The notes under the pieces are model-generated. The model was not told where the DNA came from. It was given only the letters and a program-made list of their open reading frames with translations, and did no database searches. DNA of 64,000 bases from Oreohelix idahoensis. Lineage: Eukaryota; Mollusca; Gastropoda; Stylommatophora; Oreohelicidae. The stretch is taken from positions 172,501 to 236,500 of the forward strand of contig JAMPIV010012447.1 in assembly GCA_024509875.1 (NCBI GenBank). The letters are read 5' to 3'. The position numbers and the translations under genes were made by a program. Positions 13,084-25,365 of this stretch are shown here, piece by piece. Position 1 is the first letter of the stretch; the number at the start of each line of letters is the position of its first letter.

Positions 13084-14479
13084 TACTTTCTTACTATAAC
13101 CTGATGCAAAGGGTTCTGCCCACAGGTCGGATTTGACCCTAATCCCCATGCACCCAATGGGGAAAGCGGACAGTGGCGGAACATCATAAGCAGATATTGA
13201 AGCAATTATCAAGATTCATCCTCATTTCGATTTAGCTTTTTATGAAGTATGGAATCACCATTGCATCTCTCCACTTGTAGGAAGAATGTTGTAATATTAT
13301 TTGGGTCGATCTCTGCTTCATTACGGCAGTAATCAGTGACATTTGTTGTACTGACTAATTACATGCTTTTCAATGGTCGGCACCTCTTTCTTTTTCTGCT
13401 ATGTAGCAGATATTTTATATTTTCAAACATTCTTACACTCCTCTCAGCGATAAGTCGTCGTGTCTGTTTGGTTACACGTTCCTCCCTGCAGGGGAAGGAA
13501 CAGATGAGATAATATTGATCGACAATCATGTTTGTTAATCTCAGGTGTGGTCGATATCAGGCAGCAGATTAACGTGTATTTGCTTAATCGCTGATAATGC
13601 CAGGGTGCGTTCTTCGCCAAGACCGTAATACGCTGAAAGCTTGATAGCCACTACGGAAAAATAACTTATTTGTCAGAGCACAGGAATGACATAATCATGT
13701 CCTGTCCACATGTGTCAGAGGAAAGTAAGATATTACATCTGAAACACCTTGTCGAATGAGTTTACAGATGTGTGTGTGTGTTTGCATAGAAGGCAATCGG
13801 ATGTTTTATTTCCATATATGGGAGAGGTGACCTCTGCATTACGCGCATAATCTTTCCTACGTGAAATATTTGAAATTACCCCACAAAACACGCATGCTTG
13901 AAACGATTGGAGTCCTGCTAGCATCGTGACAAACAAATTTGGTAGAAGACAGTGAATATAATTTTGACAATTTTTGCAAGTCTTTTTTCACTGTGAGAAT
14001 CGCTTGCCAAAACTACAGCCAGACTGCCAGGGTTAGAATCAGATTTCATATATATCAGACCGGACTTTGTGGAAAATCTTGAAGCTCAGGCAAACCATTT
14101 AAATAACGAGATCGGTATCTGCGGAAACTGAACAATCGGATTCATAGTGGGAATTCACTGTTAAACATAACAATGACCCCTAAGAACACGTGTAAGAGGC
14201 CTATTCCAGTGCCTTTATTCCTCTGAGCAAACAGTCTGTGAGCCAAGATTGGCGTAAGTTGTGCATTTTACATTCTATATTTTTCATTACTCACACGTGA
14301 ACTAATATGTATATATTGTCATGTGAATATTAATATGTGAAAATTGCTAGTGGATGTCCAAGTTATTTGAGGCTGGCAACTTCATCATATCACAAGCACA
14401 AAATTAAGATTATATCAGAGCTGTGTGCTTTCTGTGTTTCTGTATAGTACAAACCAGTGTTGTTGTTCTTCTTTTTGCG
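13084..14479. other. Unannotated stretch
   Basis: No frame above 67 codons, no tRNA box and no terminal repeats were recognised. A short (TG)n lies near 13770. Confidence 0.3.
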
Positions 14480-15237
14480 ATCGCATCTTTGATGTTTACA
14501 CCGACAGACGAGTTCTCATGATGAACTCAACCGTTGTCTGGGGTTCCTCTTTATTTCCATACAGCTTTGAGTTTAATGTTGTCATTGGGCCAGTATATCT
14601 TTCTTAACTGGTCGTACAGAGGACAATCCTGTAGAACATGGTCAGCAGTTTGTTCGTTTAACCCACTTGTGCACAGTGGTGAAGCATACAATCGTAGCTT
14701 GTACACGTGTTTATTCAGTTTGTTATGCTGAGGTGAAAAATGGTGATCTGTCCCTGCCGGTCAAGAGTGTGGTAGTCGTCGTTGGGCTCATTCTGGTCTC
14801 TTCTGATAGTCCAGGAGCCGAGGTAGCTCAGTGGTTAATGCACTGGCTTCCTAGCTCGGTGGTCCATGGTTCGATCCCCAGTTTGAAGTAGGATTTTTTA
14901 GACCGCAAACGACTTCGTGGTCGACCCAGCCTCATGAATTGGGTACCAGAGTAACTTCTGGGAAGGTTAAGGCGGCCGGCGTGATGCTGACCACATCACC
15001 CTTAGCATGCCGATGGTCAAGAAAATATGGGCCTAACACCATATTCCCAATATGCCCCAGTGGGCGTGTAACGGTCTCCGTTACCTTTACCTCTGATCGT
15101 CTGAATAGCTCTCTTTTTCTCAAAGTATGTGATTTTATTATCTTCTTGTTCACATTCTCTTCCCTTTGTTGTAAGTTTATCTGCCTTTTCATTTCCGGGT
15201 ACATCACAATGGGATGGCACCCACTGAAGTATGGTTC
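14480..15237 (-). pseudogene. LINE RNase H and C-terminal region, interrupted by a SINE
   Basis: Reading leftward on the minus strand, 15237-15102 encodes the end of a LINE RNase H domain: LQWVPSHCDVPGNEKAD, where PSHC and GNEKAD are the conserved C-terminal RNase H motif. After the SINE (14812-15091) the family continues from 14801 with a DDYHTLDRQGQITIF-like block. After a frameshift near 14705 come YKLRL, then a C-x-S-G and DHVLQDCPLYDQLRK block near 14620 and a tryptophan region. This end, with a cysteine pair and an H-x(4)-CP motif, is typical of LINEs that carry RNase H. Stops and the frameshift make it dead. RT and endonuclease parts are not in the window. Confidence 0.75.
14812..15091 (+). 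mobile_element. tRNA-headed SINE, copy 2
   Basis: About 280 bp with a clear RNA polymerase III promoter: A box tagctcagtgg (14824-14834) and B box ggttcgatccc (14868-14878). The body is shared with 12321-12596. It is flanked by tctgatagtc (14802-14811) and tctgatcgtc (15092-15101), a 10-bp target duplication with one mismatch, and it interrupts a LINE frame. The tRNA-like head cannot be folded as a functional tRNA gene because of the long non-tRNA body; it is a SINE promoter. Confidence 0.88.
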
Positions 15238-16616
15238 ACAAACCAGTGTAAATGTCTATGTAAACATATTCTTCTTCTTCTTCCTCGTTCGTCCTGAAAA
15301 GGACATTGGTTGCGTTGTGCCCGTTTACAGCGAAGCTGCGATATTTCCGCCTTTCGGCCGACACATCCGACTTCCGCACTGCATTTTTTGGGACCGGGTT
15401 AGCTTTCCCTCTTCGATCCCTACTATCTCAGCCAGACTGCAGTGATGCAGCCTGTTTCCAGGACCACCATAAACCTATTCACTTTAAAATGATGAAAGTT
15501 TTCAAGCTTTTCAACCAGCGTAGATGTAAATGAAAACACATTCAATCTATATTGTGAACATTTTTCAACAAATGTAAATGTAAACATATTCTATCTATAC
15601 TCTTAACTTTTCATTTGAATGATAAGTAAATATAAAGCTATTCAATTTAAATGTAAAGAAAGTTTTCTCTCGAGGGATTAAGCTTAATTCTCATCGAGGG
15701 TAAATGCTGAGGTAAATGGGATGGTGGCATAGGAAGATGGGAACACATAAGTATGTGTCGGGAAACGCAATACACATGAGAGCGTTTTGTTTCTATTCTT
15801 TTACCATACTAGTTGGTGGTACCAGTTGAGGGTACTATCTCTGGAACATGAAGGTAACCAGTGGCCTGTAGCCAAAGCTAGGTAACATCATCAGACGGGG
15901 CTTAAAGACGAGAGACCAACTTCGTAGATATTCCCTTGCACTTCTGGGAAAGTGCTGCGCCCTACTACCTTGATCAGCGACGATCAGTCTACAATAACCA
16001 AACCATCAGCAGGAGCAGAACCGTCACTGACAGCTAAGTAACATTTAAAAACTGCCAAGTGACCTTCTTTAAAAACTATCATTCCGTCACAACACTAATG
16101 GTAAATTGTTTCATATATAATTGCCCATTTCTTTAAAACTTTATTAAAACCTAAATGATTGTTAAATCTGTTATTTGTAAATATAAAAATTTAACGTCAA
16201 TTTAATCACTTTGAATGTACTGCATGTTTGTCTTAGTCAGTTTAATAATACACTCTAAGCAGAGCTATACCACAATAATAAGAATTCCACTGAGTAAATC
16301 AGGGTGGGGGCTTGAACGAACTGAAATAAATAAGTGCTTAATTCTTCATAACAGTGCCGCCGATTAGATATAAGTTAACAATTGCCCGGCCCAACGCAGC
16401 ATTGTTCTTGACTTCTGAAATATCTTATGGACATTCCCTTGAGATAGAAGCATCATTATCCTGCTATTTCCATCTCTGTCAAGAGTAATCTTGTGTGAAG
16501 GTGGACACCTTTGAAGACCCATATTAGATACTCTTGAGTTTTGGCGACTGTTAGACCACTACTGCAAAGCAGGGGAGACAATTCCGTGACAATATGTATC
16601 AAAGAACTCACGTCGT
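15238..16616. other. Unannotated stretch with degenerate AT-rich repeats
   Basis: 15530-15660 contains irregular repeats of aaatgtaaa-like words. A CTT-rich patch lies at 15271-15286. No frame with family resemblance was found. The minus-strand 74-codon frame at 16456-16680 is not recognised and overlaps the dispersed repeat. Confidence 0.3.
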
Positions 16617-16745
16617 CTTGCAGCAGTCGCTTCTGTAGCATTTTTATTTTGTACAGGATGGCGCTTCCAGCCCCATGCACAAACTGGTATTAGTCGCTTC
16701 CTACGACATGCTGAAGGATCAGTAGTCCTATTCCTTATTCTTCTT
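16617..16745 (+). repeat. Dispersed repeat, copy 2
   Basis: Same orientation as 170-300, sharing ccatgcacaa, tagtcgc and tacgacatgct words and the end cagtagtcctattcc. Family unknown. Confidence 0.5.
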
Positions 16746-17311
16746 CGTAGAGACCCCAGGGAAGTACTCGTGGTAATGCATCATAATGACAACTTCTTAA
16801 GTTTCACTGCGAGCAAAAGCACTCACGCAGACATTTAAATAACAAAGACATGCAAACAATATTAACAAACACAAATAAGACAGAAAATCCCGCGTAAATT
16901 AAGTTTGTATTAAAATATCTTGAAAACTTTGTTCCCTTTGCTTATCAGGTCGATATCAGGAAATTAGTTAGACAAAACAAACGATTGCTCTTGGTGAGAC
17001 AGCCACTTCACGAATGGTGGGTGTAGACAAAGCGGCGCCATCATCCTCTTGTTCGTCTTCTTGGTTATAATGCGTCTTGACATGCTTTTGGGAAAAAACA
17101 ATGTGACAAATGATAAGTGAAGAGTTGTCTTTCATCTCTTATAAATTTTTGCACACTACCGTAGATGCCTCATCATAAGCCGCTCGACACTTTTTCAAAT
17201 CTCTCAGCTTTGGCAATGTATGACTTGATACAAGCTCGCACATTTCCCCATCAAATAAAATCCTTGTGCTACTTTCTGTAGTCATAATTTTCTTTTCTCT
17301 CCTTATGGAAC
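16746..17311. other. Unannotated stretch
   Basis: AT-rich; a 73-codon minus frame at 17139-17360 runs into the following SINE-like repeat. No product recognised. Confidence 0.3.
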
Positions 17312-17557
17312 ATGAGCGTCCGATTGGCTGAGTGGTTACAGCGCTAGCCTCTCGCAGCAAAGGTACTGGGTTCGAAATAAGGTGGCTTTCCTCTCCATTT
17401 CATCCAGCTATGAATCGGTGCCTGACTGAATCTTGTTTAGGGAAGACAAAGGCAACTAGGAAAGGGAACTCGTCATCCCACCTCTCTGTCGCGAGAGGTT
17501 TGGATGTTATTACAATAAAGACTTTCCTGGACACAAAGGTGTATTAGATGATACCAG
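17312..17557 (+). mobile_element. Possible third SINE, a different tRNA-headed family
   Basis: The head has an A-box-like ttggctgagtgg (17324-17335) and a B-box-like gggttcgaaat (17368-17378), spaced as in a tRNA. A non-tRNA body follows. It does not match the other two SINEs beyond the promoter boxes. Element II inserted at its right side (target accag, 17553-17557), so any remainder would continue at 37034. Its true ends are not visible here. Confidence 0.55.
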
Positions 17558-19304
17558 TGTGGTAAAGTGGGATGATAAAAATATTTATAGGGGACTTAGT
17601 GTAATGACTGAGATCAGCTGTGAAGGTATCTGTATCTAATAGGTGTAGTGTTTTACAGATAACCTTACTTGCTACCACATTTATAACTCAGTCAGAATTA
17701 TTCTGGAATATTGTGATGACTACGTTGAATGTCTAGGGTTATGTAAATGATGAAGTGTAAGTCACAACAACAACAGACAGATAAACAATTTAATTTATTC
17801 CACCACACTTGACAACACTGTGACACTCACACACATTTACCATTCTATAAGACTATCTTAAATGAGTCACTGGTAAAGTTTCAAATATTTATGTATTAAT
17901 TACTTTCACTATTATATATGTCCTGATTCAACTACAAAGTGAACCAGGAATCACAATCAATTGTAATCACAATTTATATATACATAATTTATAAATATGA
18001 ACTTAGTAGTGACATATTTTATTAATATTATCCTATGTGTGTCAGTTGTGTAGTAGTACTATGAGGTAATACTGGTTTTGTTTTTCAAGCTATGTTGTTA
18101 TTTGTCATCATGACTTCAAGTGTTTGTTTATCTGGGAAATAGTATGGGGAAAAAGTTCACAGTTCCTGTCAATTTAAACAAGGTATTGTCCCACTTTTTT
18201 ACTAAAATGTCAATTTTTGAGGGGACACATAATGTTGAGCTCCACTGGCCACAGAGGCTTAACTTTCGTGATGGCGGCAGGAAAAGACTCCTCTGCTCGT
18301 TTGCTCCCCTGTGTTCTGGAGACACCTCACTAGTCGCTATCTGGACCCATGAGTATGCTGTCAGCCTCCAGATTCAGCAAAGCTCAGACCAGGTGCTGCT
18401 CAATAACTTTAGGACCACAGTCCCTGAAACAAGAAGGTTGTACCTCCTACTTCATAACTAATTTATAATCTATTTCCAGACTGAACACAATACATCACAA
18501 ACACTGAGTTCAGAGCGGTAGGCCAATTGCTATCTTCATCTGAAACAATGGACATCAGTATACTCCTCCCTAATGGTTACTACGCCTCTGCAATTCCAGC
18601 ATTATTTCTTTCTAGTCAATAAGATAGGTGTCAGTGTACTGTTTGGCAATTCCATGTAGTTTTACTTTTCTCCGACACCTTCTGTTCAGTTGGAGCACTA
18701 TATAGGCCTTGCCTCATGTTCGCTACTGAACCACACACATATACAGTCATAAATTATCAATTTACATTTAATTTTCATTAAAAAGATATTGAATATATCA
18801 AGCTTACCACAATTCATGGAATAATACACAGTTACGTTGACTGGCAATAAATATAGCACAATTTTGATCTGCCGATGTCCCATTCTTTTATTTAGAAAAA
18901 TATGCACTGGCGCTCAACGAACTGGTTCTTTAGTAAGTTTATTTGAAAAATGTGGTACTGAACTAACGCTCCTAATTGCCTATATTGGCGGGTCTAACCA
19001 ATCGAGCCATGTTTACACAAGCGTTTTAAAAAAAGTACCCTTCCTTCCGTCTCCCCTAACAACCAAAGATAGTATTTGTAGCCCGACTAATCGTGTTTAG
19101 CCTTACATTTATTGCGCTCCAATCAAATAGGATTTAACATGGGGACCTATTTCCCGTACAATGGTGGTTTTAAAATCTGCCACTGAGCGATTCTGATTTT
19201 GGTGTTGTCTGACACCCTCACTATTTCCTTTGGCCATAATTTGTCAATTCCTAGACTGTTTGCGTAACGTTTAACATATTCTTTGTCAGCAAGTCCCAAG
19301 GAAC
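17558..19304 (-). repeat. Element II left LTR, part 1 (before nested element III)
   Basis: Matches 34602-36350 of the right LTR nearly base for base. It ends at the target duplication ggaac (19300-19304), and the LTR resumes at 27793. The plus-strand 113-codon frame at 18120-18461 is the antisense island discussed among the findings. No LTR-encoded protein is asserted. Confidence 0.93.
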
Positions 19305-21723
19305 TGTCGTGGAATATTCTAATCCACATATATAAGTTATTAGGTAAATATAAAGCCTAATAAATACATATAATAAATAAAGGAAGAAGAATGGTAAAGA
19401 ACAGTGCTGTCACAATGACTGTACTCGAAATCCCCTTGTTTTCTACTGCGTATGCAAATTGTAACGTTTCACGTTGATATTAAAGGCCTTCTGCAACATA
19501 CACGCGTTTCCCAAACACACAATAAAATGTGCTGCCTTTCTAAGAAAAACCTTGAAATATGCAAGTTGACCTAAAATTTAAATTCCATTCATGTCTTTTT
19601 CTACACTATGTTACCAAGATCAAAAGACAGATGGACAAAAGGATAGCGAGAAGGGAGAGGCAGAAAGCCGAACACTAAACACGCTTCGCGCGATACACAA
19701 ATGCTGCCATCACGCGTGTAAGACTACAAGCACTAACTTTTTCGGACGGACAGTGATAAATTCACTACCCTTCCCAGAGTTAGGTTTTAAAATCATAAAA
19801 AACGCTTATTAGGAAAGATAACAATAGATGGGTTTACGGTTGAAAACATAACAGTACCCAGACAGCACATCTTCGAAACAGGAGGTAGAAAATACATATT
19901 TTGAACGCAGCCACGTAGCTCTTTTAAATTTGTATATTTGGGTTCCTTAGGGCTTGCTGACAAAGAATATGTAAAACGTTACGCAAATAGTCCAGGAATT
20001 AATAAATTATACCCAAAATAAAATAGTGGGGATGCCTGACAGCATGGAATCATTTCTGCTCATAAAATCTTTTTATAACGTGTTTGAAAAAAATCTTACG
20101 TTACCGAATTAGCCTACCATGTAAACTCCAAATTGATTGGAGCGCAACAAATGAAAGACTAACCACGATTGGTCGGGCTATAAATACTATCTTTCGTTGT
20201 TAGGGGAGACGTTAAAAGGTAACATTTTTTCAAACACTTGTCGAAACGTGGCCTCATTGGCTAGACTCGCTGATATACTCACTTAGGAGCGTTAGTTCGA
20301 GACCACTAGTGCAAATAATCTTGATAAAGCAACAGTGCGTTGAAGCCAGCTCATATTTGTGTTAAATAAAAGCCTGGAACATAAGCAGATGGGAATTTGT
20401 GCCAGTAATTGTGCCAGAATTCATTGCTAATCAACGTATCTGTGTTTATTTCCATGAAATTGTGGTAAGCTTGAACCATTCAGTATCTTTTAATGAAAAT
20501 TGAATGTAAATTGTTAATTTATGTCTGTATATATATGTGTAGTTCAGTGGCAAACAGGAGATAAAGCCTATAATGCTCCAGCCTGAACAGAGGGTGTCGG
20601 AGGGAAGTAAAACGGCATGGAATGGCCAAATAGTACACTGACACCTGGATGATTGATTAGACAGAAATAATGCTGGAAGTGCAGAGGCGTGGTAACCATT
20701 AAGGAGGTAAATACTGGTATAAAGTATTTCAGATGAAGCTGACAGTTGGCCTAACGCTCTGAACTCAATGTTTGTGTTGTATTGTGCTCAGTGTAGAACT
20801 AGAGTATCAATTAGTTATGAAGTAGAAGGTACATCCTTCTTGTTTTCAGGGACCGTGGTCTTGATGGTACTGAGCAGCACCTGGTCAGAGCTTTGCTGAA
20901 TCCAGAGTCGGACAGCATACTCCTTGGTCTTTTTAGCTATCAGTGAGGTGTCTCCAGAGCCCAGGGGAGAATTCGAGCAGAGGAGTCCTTTCCTGCCGCC
21001 ATCACGCAAGATAAGCTGATTTGGCCAGCTGAACTCAACATTATGCCCCCTCATCTTGAAATGACTTTATAAAAATAACATTCAGAGGGGAATTTAATTG
21101 TCTTAATATCAGGAACTGAGAACATCTCCAATACTAGTCCCAAAAGACAAACTATTGAAGTCATGATGACAAATACCAACAGAGCTTGAACAAAACAAAA
21201 CCAGTATTACCTCATATTACCACTACACAACTGACACACATAGGATATTTTTAATAATATATGTCACTACAATATTCATATTGATAAAGTCTGTACATAT
21301 ACTTGTAATTAAAATTGATTGTGATTCCTGGTTCCTTTGTATTTGAATCAGGACACATATACCTTTATGATAACCATGAATACATATTGTTATTTGAAAA
21401 GTTATCAGTGACTCCTTAAGATATTCTCATAGAGTGTTATATGTATGTGAGTGTCACAGTGTTGTCAAGAGTAGTGGATTAAATTAAATTGTTTATCTGT
21501 CTGTTGTTGTGACTTACACTTCATCATACACATACCCTAGACACATAACGTAGTCATCACACTATTCCAGAATAATTCTGACTGAGATATATATATATAT
21601 ATGTGGTAGCAAGTAAGGTTATCTATAATACACTACTCTTAATAGATATAGATACCTTCACAGCTGATCTCAGTCAGTACACTAAGTCCCCTATAAATAT
21701 TTATAACATCCCACTTCACCACA
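19305..21723 (+). repeat. Element III 5' LTR (2.42 kb)
   Basis: 2419 bp, nearly identical to 25366-27787, so the insertion is recent relative to other elements here. Only short frames occur inside (for example 19591-19812, and minus 20815-21054, which is shared by other LTRs of the family). Confidence 0.94.
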
Positions 21724-21728
21724 TATAT

Positions 21729-21748
21729 TGGGGTCTCGCTCTTGGGAT
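21729..21748 (+). promoter_or_regulatory. Element III primer-binding site
   Basis: Five bases after the LTR the sequence reads tggggtctcgctcttgggat. The copies in elements V and VI read tggggtcctgtccgggat. The TGGGG start and the gtccgggat part of the latter resemble a tRNA-Pro primer site. The primer identity is inferred. Confidence 0.5.
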
Positions 21749-21925
21749 TTTGAATCTTTCCCTATTAAAAATATTGGGGGTAATTCACTTCAGGGAATAT
21801 AAGAATTAAAAGGTATCCTTGGGTGGAATTAAATAAGGTTGAGCTCACGGTGCCTGTGTTGTCCATTAGATATATTTAGAGATTAAATTGTTGGTTAGAC
21901 ATTGTAGAAATTTACCTGATAGACA

Positions 21926-24005
21926 ATGGCGGACCTGGCCAAGTTTCGATCTGCTGCTGTACAGACTGCAAAAGAGTTAGGATTAGATGGGCAAGTTATG
22001 GTTGCCTATGTCACTACGGAATGTGACAAATTTATTGAACGCGAAGAAAGAAGATTAGAAAAAGAGGCCGAAAGAAAGTTAGAGGCTGAGACTAAGAGGT
22101 TGCAAGCTGAGGCTGAGACTAAGAGGTTGCAGATTGAGGCTGACAAAGAGGCTAAAGCATTGAAGCCGAGGAAAGAAGACAGGCTGCAGAAAGGGAAGAG
22201 AAGAAATTAGCTGCAGAAAGGGAAGAGAAGAAATTAGCTGCAGAAAGGGAAGAGAAGAAATTAGCTGCAGAAAGGGAAGAGAGGAAATTAGCTGCAGAAA
22301 GGGAAGCAGAAGATAAAAGATTACAAAGGGAACATGAGTTACGACTAAGGGAGTTTGAGTTTCAAGGCCATGCTCCTGAAAATGGTGCCAGTCCCTTTGC
22401 CTCTGATGCTACGGTTACTCAGGGAGCCTCAACCTCAGCTATGAACTTTCATTTAGATCATTTTGTTGAGAAAGACGATGATATTGAGAGCTATATAAAT
22501 AGATATGAACTATTAGCTACCACATATGGGTTAGAGAGAGAAAGGTGGAGCTTAAAGTTATCTCAGGGACTTCGTGGGCAGCTTATGAAGTTTTTGCAAA
22601 AATGAGCAGAGGTGATCAGGAAAATTATGATATGCTAAAGCAGGCTCTTTTGTTAAGATATGAAAAGAATGCTGAATTTTATAGGAAAAAAATTAGGAAT
22701 GCTAAACTACTGTCAGGTGAAACCTATCACCAGTTCTCTGCACGAATAGAGACATACTTGGAGAAATGGACTTCTCTGGGAAAACCCAAGATCTTAAGGA
22801 AATGGTCCTTATAGAGCAATTAAGAGAGTCCATGGCTCCAGACCTGAGAAAGTTTCTCATGGAACAAGGTGCAGAGAGGCTGGGTGAGTTGCTAAATGTT
22901 GCTGAAAGGTATCAAGCAGCTCAAGCAGAGGTAACAGGTAATAAAAAGAAACAGGTGGACAACTTTAGGGCACCACAGAACTTTAATCAATTTGATCCTA
23001 GGGATCAAAATAAAGGTAAGCACCAATTTGATAGGCCACGGTATGACAATAAAAATAAATTCCCACAATTCGATGAAAGGAAATATAATGAAAGAAAATC
23101 TTTCAACCAAGGAAAAAGGTGGTGTAAGAATTGTCAGATGGACAATCATGACACTGACCGTTGCAGAAGGAAACCTGTGTATATGGCAACCCTTCAGGTC
23201 AGGTCGACCTCAAGACAGGAGGAGGATATTATGTTAGATACCACTCCAGAAGAGATGAGGAAGGCACAGGCTGGGGATAAAACACTCAAGCCTTGTTTCA
23301 GGAAATTGTCAACTTGTCATACAACTCCAGGCAAGGGAGATTTTTACATGAAAAACAAGTTGATGTATAGGAAGACTGGAGCTAGATCCAAAGGTCACGG
23401 ACAGCTGGTTCTTCCCAAAAGATATAGGGCAGACTTAATAAGGAGCCTACATGTGAAACCAGATGGGGACCATGAGAAGATAGGTACCATCATTCAAAAG
23501 GTGGCTCACAATTATTATTGGCCCAAAGAGATGGGACATTGAGAATTTTGTAGAAAGGTGTAGCATAGCACATGAGGGAACACCCACAAGTGGGAACATG
23601 GATCAGGACCTGGACACGCCACGGGGCAAAATTAGGCCTGATAATAAAAAGAAATATAGATTTGATAAAGTGGACCAAATGGAATGGGAAGCCCCTTTTC
23701 ACGGACAAGCTTCACTTAACTGTTTTACAATGGCCACTATGCGGAGAGTGCAAAAAGATGTCTTACCCCAGGATAAGCCGAAAATCCTTCAATCGGACTT
23801 AAACAAACTGGAGGAAGAGGATGTAGGGAGGAAATCTCTCATCAAGAATTTTAAGTGGGGAGAAAGCCCCAAAAGAAAAATTGGTAGCGGTCGTTTTGTG
23901 AATGATAATTCTGGGAGGAAAAATCATCACTATAAAGCTTCGAGTGGAAGAGACCATACCGGTGCATGGACAAATAGGTCCACACAATTAAAGGTCCATA
24001 TGTAG
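21926..24005 (+). pseudogene. Element III gag and integrase zinc-binding part, frameshifted
   Basis: ATG 21926 starts MADLAKFRSAAVQTAKELG, the same start as the intact copy at 55318. A 1-nt loss near 22160 breaks the frame. A 27-bp coding repeat has expanded to nearly five units at 22183-22310. Further on, 22766-23542 is open through the zinc knuckle (CKNCQMDNHDTDRC, near 23127-23168) into an integrase-type HHCC region (LVLPKRYRADLIRSLHV near 23410). There, as in the other copies, the final cysteine of the CxxC pair is absent. A hydrophilic stretch follows to 24005. No protease motif occurs between knuckle and integrase part. Dead copy. Confidence 0.8.
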
Positions 24006-24120
24006 CTTTGTTAAGAACGTGGACTGATGAAAAGGCAGAGGAAAACATTACATCTTCATACCAATATGTGAATGAGCTGACCACTCGGTTAAAAACTGGC
24101 TGGAAACTTGCCAATGAAAA

Positions 24121-25270
24121 TTGAAACAAGCCAGGAAGAAACATGCTGCCTATTATAACAGGAAGGCGAAAGACAGAGATTTGGCTGTGGGAGAGAAGGT
24201 ACTGCTTCTTCTCCCCGGGAGTCAGAATAAGTTACAAATTGGATGGCAGGGTCCATATACAGTTCTAGAGAAGGTGTCTAGAACAAATTATAAGATAGAT
24301 AAGAAGGGGAAAGAAAAAATCTATCATGTGAATCTCCTGAAGAAATATTTGGAAAGAGAACATCAGGAAGAGACACACTTGTTGACCTTGTCCATCGCCA
24401 TGGAGATGAAAAAAGGAACCACTTTCATCATTTGAATATCCATTACACCCCTGTGAGACAGCAGCACAGGTGAAAATCAGTACACATTTAACGAAAACTC
24501 AGAAAGAGAGAGTGCAACAGGTTCTAAATAATCATGCAGAGGTGTTAACAGCCCGACCAACCAAATGTTGCGTTGGATGTAAAGAATTGGAATTTTTGGG
24601 ACACACAGTTTATCAGGGAAACATGACCCCTGACCCAAAGAATTTAGAGAAACTACAGAAAGCCCCGAGACCACAAACCAAGAAGGACGTGAGATCCTTT
24701 GTCTCATTATGTGGTTTCTACCAGAAGTATATCAAGGACTTTAATTCCATATGTGCACCGTTAACTGAATTGACACGTAAAGGACATCCAGATCGCATTA
24801 CATGGACACCACAATGTGAAATGACTTACCAAGAATTGAAGGAAAAGCTCACAAGTAAACCCATTTTAAAATTACCTGACTTAAGTCAAGAATTCATAGT
24901 AAGGACGGATGCAAGTAATATTGGGTTAGGTGCAACTCTACTACAGAAATCAGATGCATTGGATGGGGAATTAAGCCCAGTGGCATATGCTAGCAGAAAA
25001 TTGAATAAAGCCGAAATCAATTACTCAACTAGCGAAAAGGAATGTCTTGCAGTAATATGGGCAATAAAGAAATTCAATATTTATCTGTATGGGAAGGCAT
25101 TTAAGTTGCAAACAGACCACAAACCTTTATCGTTTCTAGCACAGGCTAAGCATGAGAACTCTAGGTTACTCCGATGGTCTTTACTTCTGGCTCCATATAA
25201 TTTTAGCATTGAGTATATATCTGGAAAAACCAATTTGGGAGCGGATTTTTTTAAGCCGCCATCCGTGTGA
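24121..25270 (+). pseudogene. Element III integrase C-terminus and RT/RNase H with RT core deleted
   Basis: 24121-24435 encodes the integrase C-terminal GPY-type module (KVLLLLPGSQNKLQIGWQGPYTV). A 1-nt insertion near 24415 breaks the frame. In 24470-25270 the sequence passes straight from HAEVLT to ARPTKCCVG. Compared with element V this skips 609 bp (corresponding to 57927-58535) and removes RT motifs A to C, including the catalytic FMDD. The RT thumb/connection and RNase H follow, with RTDASNIGLGATL, EKECLAVIWAI and LQTDHKPLSF carrying the D-E-D acidic residues. An extra T near 25250 shifts the last codons. It cannot encode active RT. Confidence 0.85.
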
Positions 25271-25354
25271 TGAGAATCACCGTAAACCCCAGAAATAATA
25301 ATAAATTTCTCTATGTGAATATAGAATAAAGGACTGACATATAATGTCTGTTTT

Positions 25355-25365
25355 AAGAGGGGAGG
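25355..25365 (+). promoter_or_regulatory. Element III polypurine tract
   Basis: The all-purine tract aagaggggagg lies directly before the 3' LTR TGTCGTGG, as expected for plus-strand priming. Confidence 0.8.

Noticed and set aside
12838..13212. Host gene of 124 codons on the minus strand
   Set aside because: The C-terminal 80 codons are a LINE polyprotein tail and the rest has no support, so it is a retrotransposon fragment.
14815..14890. Functional tRNA gene
   Set aside because: The A and B boxes are good, but the unit continues into a 280-bp repeat with a second copy at 12321-12596 and target duplications, so it is a SINE head.
19591..19812. ORF of 73 codons repeated at 25653-25967
   Set aside because: The repetition is only because the two LTRs of element III are near-identical. 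No homologue recognised.
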